DNA of 64,000 bases from Amoebophrya sp. A120 (taxonomy: Eukaryota; Sar; Dinophyceae; Syndiniales; Amoebophryaceae), in the NCBI GenBank assembly GCA_905178155.1, contig CAJINV010000011.1, positions 3,195,144 to 3,259,143 on the forward strand, read 5' to 3'. Shown in pieces: positions 63,659-64,000 of the stretch (positions are counted from its first letter, which is position 1; each line of letters begins with the position of its first letter). The position numbers and the translations under genes were made by a program. The notes beneath the pieces are model-generated. The model saw only the letters and a list, made by a program, of their open reading frames with translations, ran no database searches and was not told the origin of the DNA.

Positions 63659-64000
63659 ATGCGGACGTTTCATCTTCCCGCAGCGCTGGGGGAACGGCAG
63701 TTCCTGGCGGCTCCTGGCGCTCGAAGAACAAGTGCTAGCCCGCGGCGTCCTCCAAGCAGCTTGTTTGCACAGCTCACTTTCGCTCTATTTCTCCTGCCTG
63801 GAAGCTTGGTTCTTCCGCAAGCCCGCGGCCGCACGCAAACGATTTTGAAGTGGAAGCAGCTGCTGCGGGGACGGTGTTTGGACGGGTCAGCGTCGGGCTA
63901 CTACGTAGAACAGGAGCCGGACCCCGTGCTACTCAAGCAAAAGCTGGAAAACGGCGTCTTGATCGACTTCCAAGGCGGAGGCTGGTGCTACGGGGACACG
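63659..64000 (+). CDS. Pectin acetylesterase/Notum-like esterase, 5' part only
   Basis: ATG at 63659; the frame is open to the window edge (114 codons). A basic Pro/Ala/Arg-rich start is followed by a hydrophobic segment (LFAQLTFALFLLPGSLVLP), a plausible signal peptide or anchor. Then come the family's opening motifs: RCLDGSASGYYVEQEPD and, 20 residues later, VLIDFQGGGWCYGDT, matching the CLDGSxPGYY and FLEGGGWCY blocks of the PAE/NOTUM alpha/beta hydrolases (oxyanion-hole Gly-Gly-Trp). The catalytic Ser, Asp and His lie beyond the window. The family removes acyl groups from polysaccharides or lipoproteins outside the cell or in the secretory route. Confidence 0.82.
   Translation, partial: MRTFHLPAALGERQFLAAPGARRTSASPRRPPSSLFAQLTFALFLLPGSLVLPQARGRTQTILKWKQLLRGRCLDGSASGYYVEQEPDPVLLKQKLENGVLIDFQGGGWCYGDT

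Noticed and set aside
1-64000. tRNA, rRNA, spliced-leader RNA, CRISPR arrays, bacterial operons
   Set aside because: No cloverleaf, rRNA core or dinoflagellate spliced-leader sequence noticed; the repeats present lack CRISPR spacer structure, and the genes are intron-bearing eukaryotic ones.

Overview
This is nuclear DNA from a eukaryote with intron-rich, low-complexity-rich genes. The best fit is a syndinian dinoflagellate (marine alveolate parasite) of the Amoebophrya type. The main reason is a set of introns that look like transposons: terminal inverted repeats ending in TAT..ATA, flanked by a copied 4-7 bp target, and spliced out at the copied target rather than at GT-AG. Published Amoebophrya genomes are known for such 'introner' elements. 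Ordinary GT-AG introns are also present, 119-226 nt, nearly all starting GTA. The species assignment is inference; no marker gene is present.

Layout. Every gene supported from base 1 to about 38.2 kb is on the minus strand, and every gene supported from about 41.5 kb to the end is on the plus strand. The window therefore holds one divergent strand-switch region (38.2-41.5 kb), which is compositionally odd: GC-rich islands on both sides of an AT-rich core, then a short telomere-like tract.

Minus block, in reading order from the right: a secreted/membrane protein with a CxxC tail (tentative), an FkbM-type methyltransferase, an LRRC40-like leucine-rich-repeat protein with five introner-type introns, an SPFH/prohibitin-like membrane protein, a stand-alone DNA cytosine-5 methyltransferase, an SPX/VTC-like protein, a 364-aa unknown, and a giant gene (17 exons, more than 3,500 codons, 3' end off the window). 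The giant gene joins an otubain-type OTU deubiquitinase, a C3HC4 RING finger, a KH-like domain and very long Gln/Asn-rich stretches. Exons were joined by phase: all 16 junctions keep one open frame.

Plus block: ABCE1/Rli1 (ribosome recycling ATPase) with one GT-AG intron and two introner introns, a tandem array of six F-box-like paralogues (45.8-59.6 kb), a SixA-like histidine phosphatase, a 530-aa unknown with an introner, and the 5' part of a pectin acetylesterase/Notum-like esterase.

Most interesting points: (1) ABCE1, a family with eight conserved Fe-S cysteines, keeps at most five here; (2) ABCE1 and the F-box paralogues act as internal controls proving that introners are removed at the target duplication and that at least one was gained after gene duplication; (3) the deubiquitinase-RING-KH fusion; (4) two satellites, one built on a perfect 11-bp-arm palindrome; (5) the strand-switch region. 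Exon joins, domain calls and family comparisons were made by eye and from memory; no search or alignment was run.
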